Notes: generated by a model not told the origin, from the sequence alone. DNA of 7,708 nt from Acidimicrobiia bacterium (GCA_013694495.1 JACDCH010000543.1:1-7708), one strand, 5' to 3'; shown: positions 1-6,238, counted from the first letter of the stretch. Made by a program: numbers and translations.

Positions 1-200
1 ACCACCACGGGGGCGCCCCGCTCGGCCAGGTCGAGCAGCACGCCGGTGAACGAGGCGCCCTCGTCGGCGGCCTGGCGCAGCCACCGCTCCCGGCTGCGAG
101 CGGCGGCCGCTTCGTCGACGCGAGCCGCCGCAGCCCAGGCGGCCAGGCGGGCCAGGAGGTCCTGCCCATCGGCCGAGCTGGGATCCGAGCCGGAGGTCAC
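1..200 (-). CDS. Partial hypothetical protein, N-terminal 66 residues, divergent from ybeZ
   Basis: I do not recognise a named function. Read on the minus strand from GTG at 200-198, 66 codons stay open to the window edge, so the C-terminus is missing. The visible part is an Ala/Arg/Glu-rich helical region (about residues 13-60, including ARSRERWLRQAADEG) followed by DLAERGAPVV, which looks like a helix end running into a beta strand. The arrangement, and a vague resemblance to conserved Acidimicrobiia hypotheticals of the form RERWLR..A.E.A...GVLLDLAERG.PV, suggests a real gene whose second half may be a small beta-barrel; that fold is a guess. No SD precedes the GTG, but a possible -10 lies nine bases upstream, so the mRNA may be nearly leaderless. 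The frame stays open upstream of the GTG without another good start. The plus-strand reading of this region is low-complexity Arg/Ala/Ser and is treated as a shadow. Confidence 0.62.
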   Translation of the reverse strand, partial: MTSGSDPSSADGQDLLARLAAWAAAARVDEAAAARSRERWLRQAADEGASFTGVLLDLAERGAPVV

Positions 201-209
201 GAGGCGGAC

Positions 210-237
210 ACGGTACGATCTGACTCGTTCTTGTCGC
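210..237 (-). promoter_or_regulatory. Candidate promoter for the divergent hypothetical gene
   Basis: On the minus strand a TACCGT hexamer (215-210, fitting the actinobacterial TAnnnT -10 pattern) lies 16 bases downstream of GCGACA (237-232), which keeps the GACA half of the TTGACA consensus. Transcription would begin only two or three bases before the GTG at 200, giving an almost leaderless mRNA, which is common in actinobacteria. The match is by eye and short, so it is weak. Confidence 0.27.
214..219 (+). promoter_or_regulatory. Candidate -10 element of the ybeZ operon
   Basis: TACGAT matches four of six bases of TATAAT and the TAnnnT actinobacterial pattern. No -35 hexamer is evident 16-18 bases upstream. 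If it is used, transcription would start near 226 and leave a leader of about 48 bases before the ybeZ ATG. It overlaps the candidate minus-strand -10 by two bases, so the two divergent promoters would compete for polymerase. Confidence 0.25.
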
Positions 238-262
238 CCGCCCCCGTGTGCGATCGGGCGCC

Positions 263-272
263 GACACCTCCT
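263..272 (+). promoter_or_regulatory. 16S rRNA 3'-end-like (anti-SD) sequence in the ybeZ leader
   Basis: The leader reads GACACCTCCT immediately before GATGG, where ATG at 274 is the ybeZ start. CACCTCCT (265-272) is identical to the anti-SD region of bacterial 16S rRNA. GACACCTCC differs from the Era recognition sequence GAUCACCUCC by one missing base. The position normally holds a purine-rich SD, so this start cannot use one here. The sequence match is directly visible; any regulatory role is inference, and chance is possible in a C-rich leader. Confidence 0.25.
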
Positions 273-273
273 G

Positions 274-1269
274 ATGGCATTCGCTGAAGTCACCGTCTCC
301 GTCCCCGGCAACCACTTGATGGTGGAGCTGCTCGGCCAGCGCGACGAGCTCCTCCGCCTCGTCGAGGCCGCGTACCCCGAGGTGCGGGTCCACGTCCGGG
401 GCAACGAGATCAACGTCGTCGGTCCTTCGGGCCACGACGGTGCCGCCGACCAGGTGGCCCGCACGTTCAACGAGCTCGTCCGCCTCCTCCAGTCCGGCGA
501 GCGGCTCGAGCCCGGCTCCGTGCGGCGGGCCATCGACATGGTGCGGGCCGACGAGAGCCCTTCGGAGATCCTCGGGGCCGAGGTGCTGCGGGCCCACGGC
601 GGCCGGGTCGTGCGGCCGAAGTCGAGCGGCCAGAAGCGCTACGTGGACGCCATCCGCCGCAACGTCGTGACCTTCGGCATCGGCCCGGCCGGCACCGGCA
701 AGTCGTGGCTGGCGGTGGCCTGCGCGGTGCAGGCGCTGAACGACAAGCAGGTCGACCGCATCATCCTCACCCGCCCTGCGGTCGAGGCCGGCGAGCGCCT
801 CGGCTTCCTGCCCGGCGACCTGATGGCCAAGGTCGACCCCTACCTCCGCCCGCTCTACGACGCGCTGCACGACATGGTCGGCCTCGAGGGGGCGGCGAAG
901 CTGCTCGAGCGCGGCGTGGTCGAGGTCGCTCCTCTCGCATTCATGCGCGGAAGGACCCTGAACGCCAGCTTCATCATCTGCGACGAGGCCCAGAACACGA
1001 CCCCCGAGCAGATGAAGATGTTCCTCACCCGCATCGGGTTCGGGTCGCGGGCCGTCATCACCGGTGACGTGACGCAGGTCGACGTCGCCGGCGGCCGGTC
1101 CGGGTTGCTCGGGCTCGAGCCGGTGCTCGACGGGATCGAGGGCCTCACCTGGGTGCGGCTGACGAGCAGCGACGTCGTCCGGCACCGCATCGTGCAGGAC
1201 ATCGTCGACGCCTACGAGCGGGCCTCGGCGGCTGCCGTCGGCACCAACGGCCCCCGCGGCGCCGGCTGA
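274..1269 (+). CDS. ybeZ: PhoH-family ATPase YbeZ
   Basis: This is a cytoplasmic P-loop ATPase of the PhoH/YbeZ family, proposed to act as an RNA helicase or remodeller partnering YbeY in 16S rRNA maturation and rRNA quality control. The 331-residue protein is of usual family length. Residues 1-50 form the small N-terminal domain of PhoH-like proteins (FAEVTVSVPGNHLM onward, KH-like). The family signature RPKSSGQKRYVDAI is at 114-127, Walker A GPAGTGKS at 137-144, the conserved LTRPAVEAGERLGFLPGDL at 165-183, and Walker B FIICDEAQN at 233-241. The ITGD sensor motif is at 262-265 and the RH arginine segment at 303-304. ATG 274 is chosen because the family N-terminus begins here; the frame is open further upstream but reads as unconserved Arg/Ala-rich sequence. 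No SD precedes it. It heads the operon, and its stop overlaps the ybeY start (TGATG). Confidence 0.95.
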   Translation: MAFAEVTVSVPGNHLMVELLGQRDELLRLVEAAYPEVRVHVRGNEINVVGPSGHDGAADQVARTFNELVRLLQSGERLEPGSVRRAIDMVRADESPSEILGAEVLRAHGGRVVRPKSSGQKRYVDAIRRNVVTFGIGPAGTGKSWLAVACAVQALNDKQVDRIILTRPAVEAGERLGFLPGDLMAKVDPYLRPLYDALHDMVGLEGAAKLLERGVVEVAPLAFMRGRTLNASFIICDEAQNTTPEQMKMFLTRIGFGSRAVITGDVTQVDVAGGRSGLLGLEPVLDGIEGLTWVRLTSSDVVRHRIVQDIVDAYERASAAAVGTNGPRGAG

Positions 1270-1910
1270 TGCCCGGACCCGACGACCTCGGCAACGGCGC
1301 CCTCCCCGACCCCGACGATGATGATGACGAGGTGGTCGGCCTCCCGCCGGGCGCGCCGTTCCCGTTCTCGGGCCGCCGGCGCCGGCTCCCGGAGGAGGGC
1401 GACCTCGAGGTCTTCGTGGGCGACGAGCAGGACGCCGAGCCCGTCGACGGGCTGCGGTGGCAGGGCCTCGCCGAGCAGGTGCTCGTCCACGAGGGGATCA
1501 GCGGCGACGCCGAGCTGTCGGTCCTGTTCGTCGACGAGGCCACGATGGCCGAGCTGAACAACCGCTTCATGGGCGCCGACGGCCCCACCGACGTGCTCGC
1601 CTTCCCCCTCGAGGACGAGCTGGTCGAGCCGGGCCGCTTCCCGGACTCCGGCACGACCGGTCCCGTCGACCCCCGCATCCGGGGCGAGGGTCCTGAGCCG
1701 CCGCTGCTCCTCGGCGACGTGGTGGTGTGCCCCGCGGTAGCAGCTCGCAACGCCGTGGAGCACGGCCGCAGCTACACCGACGAGATGGCCCTGCTCGTCG
1801 TCCACGGCATCCTCCACGTACTCGGCCACGACCACGCCGACGCGGAGGAGGAGGCGGCCATGCAGGCCAAGGAGCGCGACCTCCTCACCCGCTTCCACGG
1901 CGCGGCCTGA
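1269..1910 (+). CDS. ybeY: Endoribonuclease YbeY with acidic N-terminal extension
   Basis: YbeY is a zinc metalloprotein endoribonuclease required for 16S rRNA 3'-end maturation and ribosome quality control. The signature HGILHVLGHDH spans residues 179-189, with predicted zinc ligands H179, H183 and H189. Upstream are the conserved blocks LEVFVGDEQ (46-54), AELSVLFVDE (81-90), LNNRFMG and GPTDVLAFP (105-113), and LLGDVVVCP (147-155). At 213 residues it is longer than the usual 150-180, for two reasons. About 45 residues precede the core, including an Asp run (16-20) and a Pro/Arg-rich linker. A loop of about 30 residues (115-146) lies between the GPTDVLAFP and LLGDVVV blocks; E. coli has a shorter one. 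The ATG at 1269 overlaps the ybeZ stop and has no SD, so reinitiation is likely. GTG at 1416 (residue 50), with GGAGGAGGG at 1390-1398, is an alternative start but would clip the first core strand. Confidence 0.94.
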   Translation: MPGPDDLGNGALPDPDDDDDEVVGLPPGAPFPFSGRRRRLPEEGDLEVFVGDEQDAEPVDGLRWQGLAEQVLVHEGISGDAELSVLFVDEATMAELNNRFMGADGPTDVLAFPLEDELVEPGRFPDSGTTGPVDPRIRGEGPEPPLLLGDVVVCPAVAARNAVEHGRSYTDEMALLVVHGILHVLGHDHADAEEEAAMQAKERDLLTRFHGAA

Positions 1911-3208
1911 TGTCCTCCACCGTGTGGATCATCGGCATCGTCGCCGTGCTGTTCGTCCTGTCGATCTTCCTCGCCGCGGCCGAGACCGCGCTGACCAAGA
2001 TCTCCCGGCCCCGGGCGCAGGCGCTGGCCGAGACGCACGGCAAGAAGGGCCAGAAGCTGCTCCGCCTCGTGGAGCACCAGGGCTGGCTCAACCCGTTGCT
2101 GCTCATCGTGCTCGCCAGCCAGTCCGTGCAGTCGTTGCTCTTGGGCTCGATCGCCAGCACCGGCGTCGGCCTCGCCATCGTCGCCGTGCTGAACATCACC
2201 GTGTTCTTCGTGTTCGCCGAGGTCGCTCCCAAGACGTGGGCCATCCTCCACACCGACCGCGCCTCGCTCCTCGCCGCCCCGTTCGTCTACGCCCTGGCTG
2301 AGTTTCCGCCGCTCAAGCTCGTGTCCCGGGCCCTCATCGGACTGACCAACGTGATCCTTCCCGGCAAGGGGCTGAAGCAGGGCCCGTTCGTCTCGGAGGA
2401 GGAGTTCCTCGCCGTGGCCGACCTCGCCGTCCAAGGCGAGGTCATCGAGGCCGAGGAGCGCCGCCTCATCGAGTCGCTGCTCGACTTCGGCGACACGATC
2501 GTGCGCGAGGTGATGGTGCCCCGGCCCGACATGGTCAGCGTCGGGAGCGAGTTCCGGGTGGCCGACGTGATCGAGGTGGCCATCCTCAACGGCTTCAGCC
2601 GGCTCCCCGTGACGGGCACGAGCATCGACGACGTCGTTGGCATCGCCTACCTCAAGGACCTTGTGCGCGTCGACCGCGACGGCCGGGGCGACGAGCTCGT
2701 CGACCGCCACGCCCGGGCGGCGCGCTTCGTGCCCGAGACGAAGCGGGTGGCCGCGCTCCTCCGGGAGATGCGCCAGGAGAAGGTGCACCTGGCGATCGTG
2801 ATCGACGAGCACGGCGGCACCGCCGGCCTCGTCACCCTCGAGGACCTCATCGAGGAGCTCGTCGGCGAGATCCACGACGAGTACGACGTGGCCGAGCCCG
2901 AGGTCGCCTGGGGCGCCGACGGCGGCGCGACCGTGCCCGGGGGGACGTCGGTCGACGAGCTCAACGAGCGGCTCGGCCTCGAGCTGCCCGAAGACGAGGA
3001 GTACGACTCCGTGGGCGGCTTCCTGCTGCACGAGCTCGGGTACGTGCCCAAGGCCGGGGAGGCCGTCGACGCCGACGGCCACCGCCTCGTGGTGCTCCGC
3101 ATGGCCGGCAACCGCATCGAAGCGGTGCGCATCGAGCGCCTCGATCCCGGCGACCACGGCGACGACGACGCGGCCGACCGCGGCCGCGCCCGGGAGGCGT
3201 CGTCATGA
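1910..3208 (+). CDS. CNNM/CBS/CorC-domain membrane protein (hemolysin-family, CorC/HlyC-like)
   Basis: This is an integral membrane protein of the CNNM family (DUF21 - CBS pair - CorC_HlyC), whose members are linked to magnesium and cobalt transport or resistance; direct hemolysin activity is doubtful. Residues 1-155 are the CNNM membrane domain. The first helix is at 4-26, running into AETALTKISRPR (24-35), with further hydrophobic segments near 62-104 and 118-150 and the conserved FAEVAPKTWA at 102-111. The CBS pair covers about 195-320, opening with FGDTIVREVMVPRPDMV (193-209) and closing with DEHGGTAGLVTLEDLIEELVG (299-319, quoted without its final E). The CorC_HlyC domain is about 333-412 (DEEYDSVGGFLLHELGYVP, 362-380). 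The tail from 412 is acidic and probably disordered. Length, 432 residues, is typical. The start ATG overlaps the ybeY stop as TGATG with no SD. Sitting between ybeY and era is a common arrangement in many bacteria; exact substrate is unknown. Confidence 0.92.
   Translation: MSSTVWIIGIVAVLFVLSIFLAAAETALTKISRPRAQALAETHGKKGQKLLRLVEHQGWLNPLLLIVLASQSVQSLLLGSIASTGVGLAIVAVLNITVFFVFAEVAPKTWAILHTDRASLLAAPFVYALAEFPPLKLVSRALIGLTNVILPGKGLKQGPFVSEEEFLAVADLAVQGEVIEAEERRLIESLLDFGDTIVREVMVPRPDMVSVGSEFRVADVIEVAILNGFSRLPVTGTSIDDVVGIAYLKDLVRVDRDGRGDELVDRHARAARFVPETKRVAALLREMRQEKVHLAIVIDEHGGTAGLVTLEDLIEELVGEIHDEYDVAEPEVAWGADGGATVPGGTSVDELNERLGLELPEDEEYDSVGGFLLHELGYVPKAGEAVDADGHRLVVLRMAGNRIEAVRIERLDPGDHGDDDAADRGRAREASS
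3192..3197 (+). promoter_or_regulatory. Ribosome binding site of era
   Basis: GGGAGG lies seven bases before the era ATG at 3205, inside the last codons of the CorC-like gene. It is the only start in the operon with a clear SD, and it supports the ATG that overlaps the upstream TGA (ATGA). era may therefore be initiated independently as well as by coupling. Confidence 0.6.
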
Positions 3209-4089
3209 CCGGCCTCGACGACGACGGCGCCGGCGACACGGGCGCGGCGTCGTTCCGCTCCGGGTTCTGCACGATCGTGGGCCGACCGAACGTCGGGAAG
3301 TCGACCTTGCTCAACCGCGTCCTCGGCCAGAAGGTGTCGATCGTCTCGAACAAGCCGCAGACGACGCGCACCGAGGTGCGCGGCGTCCTGCACCGCCCCG
3401 GTCACCAGGTGGTGTTCCTCGACACGCCCGGCGTGCACAAGCCCCGGACGCTCCTCGGTCAGCGGCTCAACGACACCGCCGACCACGCGCTCTCCGACGT
3501 CGACGTCGTGGTGCTGATGGTCGACGCCGCCGCCAAGATCGGCAAGGGCGACGAGTGGGTGGCGAACCGGGTGCCGAAGGGCTCGCTGCTGGCGCTGAAC
3601 AAGTGCGACGCGGCCACCCACGAGGAGATCGCCCAGCAGCTGCTGCGGGCCGCAGCGTTCGGCCTCGACGAGTACTTCCCGATCTCGGCCCGCAGCGGAA
3701 AGGGCGTCGACGCCCTGGTCGACGCCATCGTCGCCCGCCTGCCCGAGGGTCCGCCCTACTACCCCGAGGGGACCGTCACCGACGTGCCCGAGGCGTTCAT
3801 GGTGGCCGAGCTCGTGCGCGAGCAGCTGCTCGCCATCGCGTACGAGGAGCTGCCCCACTCCATCGCGACGCGCTGCGTCGAGTGGGAGTGGCCCCGCATC
3901 CGGATCGAGATCCTCGTCGAGCGCGACAGCCAGAAGGGCATCGTGATCGGCAAGGGCGGCGAGGTCCTCAAGAAGGTCGGCACCGCGGTGCGCGAGCAGC
4001 TCCCCGAGGGTGCCTTCGTCGAGCTGTTCGTGAAGGTCGACAAGGATTGGCAGCGCCACCCGAAGTCGCTCGAGCGCTTCGGCTACTGA
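3205..4089 (+). CDS. era: GTPase Era, 30S ribosomal subunit assembly
   Basis: Era is a GTPase that binds the 3' end of 16S rRNA through a KH domain and chaperones 30S maturation, at the cytoplasm and inner face of the membrane. The G motifs are complete: G1 GRPNVGKST (26-34), G2 region PQTTRT (51-56), G3 DTPG (73-76), G4 NKCD (132-135) and G5 SAR (161-163). The linker to the RNA-binding part carries the Era-specific ELVREQLL (202-209) and EELPHSIA (214-221). The type II KH domain follows, with its GxxG loop as GKGG (249-252). The protein ends VDKDWQRHPKSLERFGY, the usual Era C-terminus. Length is 294 residues, close to the E. coli protein, with a roughly ten-residue longer Asp/Gly-rich N-terminus. 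It is the last gene of the operon, with hairpins beginning about 105 bases after its stop. All key residues are intact. Confidence 0.97.
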   Translation: MTGLDDDGAGDTGAASFRSGFCTIVGRPNVGKSTLLNRVLGQKVSIVSNKPQTTRTEVRGVLHRPGHQVVFLDTPGVHKPRTLLGQRLNDTADHALSDVDVVVLMVDAAAKIGKGDEWVANRVPKGSLLALNKCDAATHEEIAQQLLRAAAFGLDEYFPISARSGKGVDALVDAIVARLPEGPPYYPEGTVTDVPEAFMVAELVREQLLAIAYEELPHSIATRCVEWEWPRIRIEILVERDSQKGIVIGKGGEVLKKVGTAVREQLPEGAFVELFVKVDKDWQRHPKSLERFGY

Positions 4090-4195
4090 GTCCTTTCGCC
4101 GTCACTCGCTTCGCTCCGTTCCGACGAGTTGTGCTGCCCTCGCTCCGCTCGGTCGTTGCGGTCCTCGGCCGACTTCGTCGCCCTGCGGCCGATGC

Positions 4196-4222
4196 CTGGG
4201 GGCTCCGCCCCCTGACCCCCAG
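4196..4222. terminator. GC-rich hairpin, possible bidirectional terminator
   Basis: Two mutually exclusive stems share one arm. The tight stem is GGGGGC (4198-4203), loop TCC, GCCCCC (4207-4212). The wider stem is CTGGGGG (4196-4202) with CCCCCAG (4216-4222) across a 13-base loop. The position between converging genes suits termination of both era and the helicase. There is no T-run on either side, so it is not a classical intrinsic terminator; U-less hairpins are often proposed in actinobacteria, but this function is inferred. Confidence 0.45.
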
Positions 4223-4249
4223 CGCCTCCGGCGGTCGACGGGAGCGTCG
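4223..4249. other. Two small adjoining hairpins beyond the main stem
   Basis: CGCC-TCC-GGCG (4223-4233) repeats the TCC loop of the preceding large hairpin on a shorter stem. CGACG-GGAG-CGTCG (4236-4249) forms a five-base-pair stem with a GGAG loop. CGGTCG (4232-4237) and CGACCG (4253-4258) offer a competing pairing. They may add to termination or mark a dispersed palindromic repeat. Confidence 0.35.
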
Positions 4250-4285
4250 GCACGACCGGGTTGTTCCTCCGCAAGTACTTGAGAC

Positions 4286-6238
4286 CTACCCGGCGATGTC
4301 GGCGACGTCGTCCGTCGGTTCGGCCTGGCGCAGGAAGGCCTCGACGTCGGCGCGGTGCCTCGTCCGGCGGAACGGGGGCAGCGCGTTGACGATGTCCCAG
4401 CGGTAGGTGGCGGTGGCCAGGCGCGGGTCGAGGACGGCGACGACGCCACGGTCGGAGGCGCTGCGGATGAGGCGGCCGGCGCCCTGGGCGAGGAGCGTGG
4501 CGGCCCGGGGGAGGTCGACCGTGGCGAACGAGCGGCTGCGGCCGACCTTCTCCCGACGGGCCTGCAGCAGTGGGTCGTCCGGGCGGGGGAAGGGGAGGCG
4601 GTCGATCACGACGACGGAGCTCGTGCGACCGGGCACGTCGATGCCCTGCCAGAAGCCCATCGTGGCGAACAGCGACGTGGCCTCGTCGGCCGCGAAGGCG
4701 TCGACCAGCGCCGGCTTCGGGAGCTCGCCCTGAGCCAGGATCGGCGTGTCGACGCGGGGCCGCACCGCTTCGAGCGCGGCCTGCATGGCCCGCCACGACG
4801 TGAACAGGGCGAGCGTGCGCCCGCCCGCGGCGGTGATGAGGGCGGTGAGCTCGTCGGCGACGGCGTCGGCGTATCCGGCGTTGCGGGGGTCGGGGATGTG
4901 GGCCGCGCAGTACAGGAGCCCGTTGTGCTCGTAGTCGAAGGGGCTGCCCACATCGAGCTCATCGACCCGGTCGCGCGGCGCGCCGAGGTGGGTGGCGAGG
5001 TGGGGCGGGATCGTGGCCGACGTGAGCACGACCGTGGCCGCGTCCCAGATCGGTGCCAGCGCGACGGCGACGTCGATCGGGGCCACCTTCAGCACCGGCG
5101 CGCCCGGCGGCCCCTCGACCCAGGCGACGTCGTCGTCGGCGGGCACGAGCACGCGGTCGAGGTCGTCGGTGAGCGCGAGCAGCGCCTTCTGCGCCCGCGC
5201 CTTGCGGGTGACGGAGTCGGGATCGCCCGGGTTGATGGTGCGCAGTGACTCGCCCAGCCGCTCGAGCCGGCCCCGGGCGGCGCCGACGGCCTGGGCCACG
5301 TCGGCGGCCTTGACCCGCTTGCCGTTGTGCTCGGCGAGGGCGACCACGAGCTGGCCGGCAGCGCCCTCGACGGCGTCGGGGATCTCCCGCTCGGCGAGCA
5401 CCGCCCGCGCCGTGCGGGCCACGGCCGAGAACCGGCCCGGGCCGATCTCGAAGCCGGCGGTGGCCGACACCACGTCCTCGAGCTGGTGGGCCTCGTCGAA
5501 CACGACGACGTCGTGCTCGGGCAGCACGCCCAGCCCGGCGCTCACGTGCACGCCGTAGAGGTGGGTGTTCACGACGACGACGTCGGACCCGGCTGCGGTG
5601 GCCCGGGCCCGCTCGGCGAAGCACGCTTCGCCCATCGGGCAGCGACTGGCCCCCGGGCACTCGTCGGCGCCTACCGATACCGCCCCCCACGCCTTGGGGG
5701 TGGGTTCGAAGGAGAGGCCGGCCCGGTCGCCGTCGGCCGTGGATGTGCCCCACTCGACGAGCGAGAGCACTTGGGCCCGGTGGGCGGCCGCGTCGCTCCC
5801 GCCCGCCGCCCCGAAGTCCATTCCCTCGAGGGTGAGCTCCCCCTTCTCGGCCTTGAGCACCTCGCTGGCCCGCTGGAGGCACAGGTAGTTGGACCGGCCC
5901 TTCAGCGCCGCGTACCTGAACGGCACGTCGAGGTGCTCGGCCAGGAAGGGGAGGTCGCGGCCGATGAGCTGGTCCTGCAGCGCCTTGGTGGCGGTGGCCA
6001 CGACCACGGTGCGCCGGGCGAGGATGAGCGGCACCAGGTAGCCGAGGCTCTTGCCCGTGCCGGTGCCGGCCTGGACGATGAGGTGCCGCACCCGCCAGAT
6101 GGCGTTGGCCACGGCCTCGGCCATCAGCACCTGCCCGGGCCGCGCCTCGCCGCCCCCCGGGAGCTGGGCGACCACGGAGCGGAGCGCGTCGACCAGCTCG
6201 GTGGCGCGCGCTCCCGGCTCGACGGCCCCTTCCTCCAT
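4286..6238 (-). CDS. dinG: DinG/YoaA-type ATP-dependent DNA helicase with 4Fe-4S cluster
   Basis: This is a superfamily 2 DNA helicase of the XPD/DinG group, which unwinds DNA 5' to 3' in repair and in clearing replication or R-loop obstacles. In order: RPGQ at 33-36 (Q-motif area); Walker A AGTGTGKS (57-64); ATATKALQDQL motif Ia (81-91); the four cluster cysteines C120, C194, C200 and C206 (from YLC, ECPGASRCPMGEAC); the DEAH box (248-251); LTSATI motif III (405-410); GFWQGIDVPG motif V (528-537); and QGAGRLIRS motif VI (585-593). All catalytic residues and all four cysteines are present. The 650-residue length matches helicase-only DinG/YoaA; there is no N-terminal exonuclease domain as in Firmicutes DinG. 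ATG at 6238 is the only ATG or GTG near the family N-terminus; the longer open frame upstream runs antisense through the acyltransferase gene. It is transcribed alone, divergent from that gene and convergent with era. Confidence 0.94.
   Translation of the reverse strand: MEEGAVEPGARATELVDALRSVVAQLPGGGEARPGQVLMAEAVANAIWRVRHLIVQAGTGTGKSLGYLVPLILARRTVVVATATKALQDQLIGRDLPFLAEHLDVPFRYAALKGRSNYLCLQRASEVLKAEKGELTLEGMDFGAAGGSDAAAHRAQVLSLVEWGTSTADGDRAGLSFEPTPKAWGAVSVGADECPGASRCPMGEACFAERARATAAGSDVVVVNTHLYGVHVSAGLGVLPEHDVVVFDEAHQLEDVVSATAGFEIGPGRFSAVARTARAVLAEREIPDAVEGAAGQLVVALAEHNGKRVKAADVAQAVGAARGRLERLGESLRTINPGDPDSVTRKARAQKALLALTDDLDRVLVPADDDVAWVEGPPGAPVLKVAPIDVAVALAPIWDAATVVLTSATIPPHLATHLGAPRDRVDELDVGSPFDYEHNGLLYCAAHIPDPRNAGYADAVADELTALITAAGGRTLALFTSWRAMQAALEAVRPRVDTPILAQGELPKPALVDAFAADEATSLFATMGFWQGIDVPGRTSSVVVIDRLPFPRPDDPLLQARREKVGRSRSFATVDLPRAATLLAQGAGRLIRSASDRGVVAVLDPRLATATYRWDIVNALPPFRRTRHRADVEAFLRQAEPTDDVADIAG

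Larger units (their letters stand above)
4112..4271. repeat. CTCCG-repeat intergenic spacer between era and dinG
   Basis: The 196-base spacer between the converging era and helicase genes holds no supportable gene. CTCCG occurs five times (4114, 4143, 4203, 4226, 4267), at 4203 and 4226 as part of hairpin loops. CGGCCGA is directly repeated at 4166-4172 and 4186-4192; its palindromic core CGGCCG can also pair between copies. A perfect ten-base palindrome, CAAGTACTTG, is at 4272-4281, four bases beyond the helicase stop codon. Repetitive GC-rich palindromes like these are common between genes in high-GC actinobacteria. Whether this is a dispersed repeat family needs the rest of the genome. Confidence 0.5.

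Noticed and set aside
46..273. Long upstream extension of ybeZ starting at 46
   Set aside because: The added 76 residues are Arg/Ala/Ser-rich and low complexity, lie opposite the divergent gene, and the YbeZ family N-terminus begins at ATG 274.
1727..1909. Upstream extension of the CorC-like gene to 1727
   Set aside because: The first membrane helix starts right after ATG 1910, and the extra residues are Arg/Pro/Gly-rich shadow of ybeY.
1772..3157. 461-codon open frame on the minus strand opposite the CorC-like gene
   Set aside because: It mirrors a well-supported membrane protein; its His/Val/Asp/Glu/Ala-rich product is the usual antisense of GC-rich codons and shows no domain.
2647..4059. 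470-codon open frame on the minus strand opposite era and the CorC-like gene
   Set aside because: Antisense shadow with low-complexity sequence across two clearly real genes and their junction.
4090..4285. A small RNA or CRISPR-like array in the spacer
   Set aside because: The repeats are only 5-7 bases and irregularly spaced, and no promoter or U-tract terminator is visible.
4083..4796. 237-codon minus-strand frame covering the spacer and the dinG 3' end
   Set aside because: Out of frame with dinG, whose own C-terminus is intact to TAG 4286; the product is low-complexity Arg/Gly/Pro-rich.
4286..6238. A phage-defence helicase
   Set aside because: The protein has standard DinG/YoaA layout with no nuclease or other effector domain, and no defence genes lie nearby.
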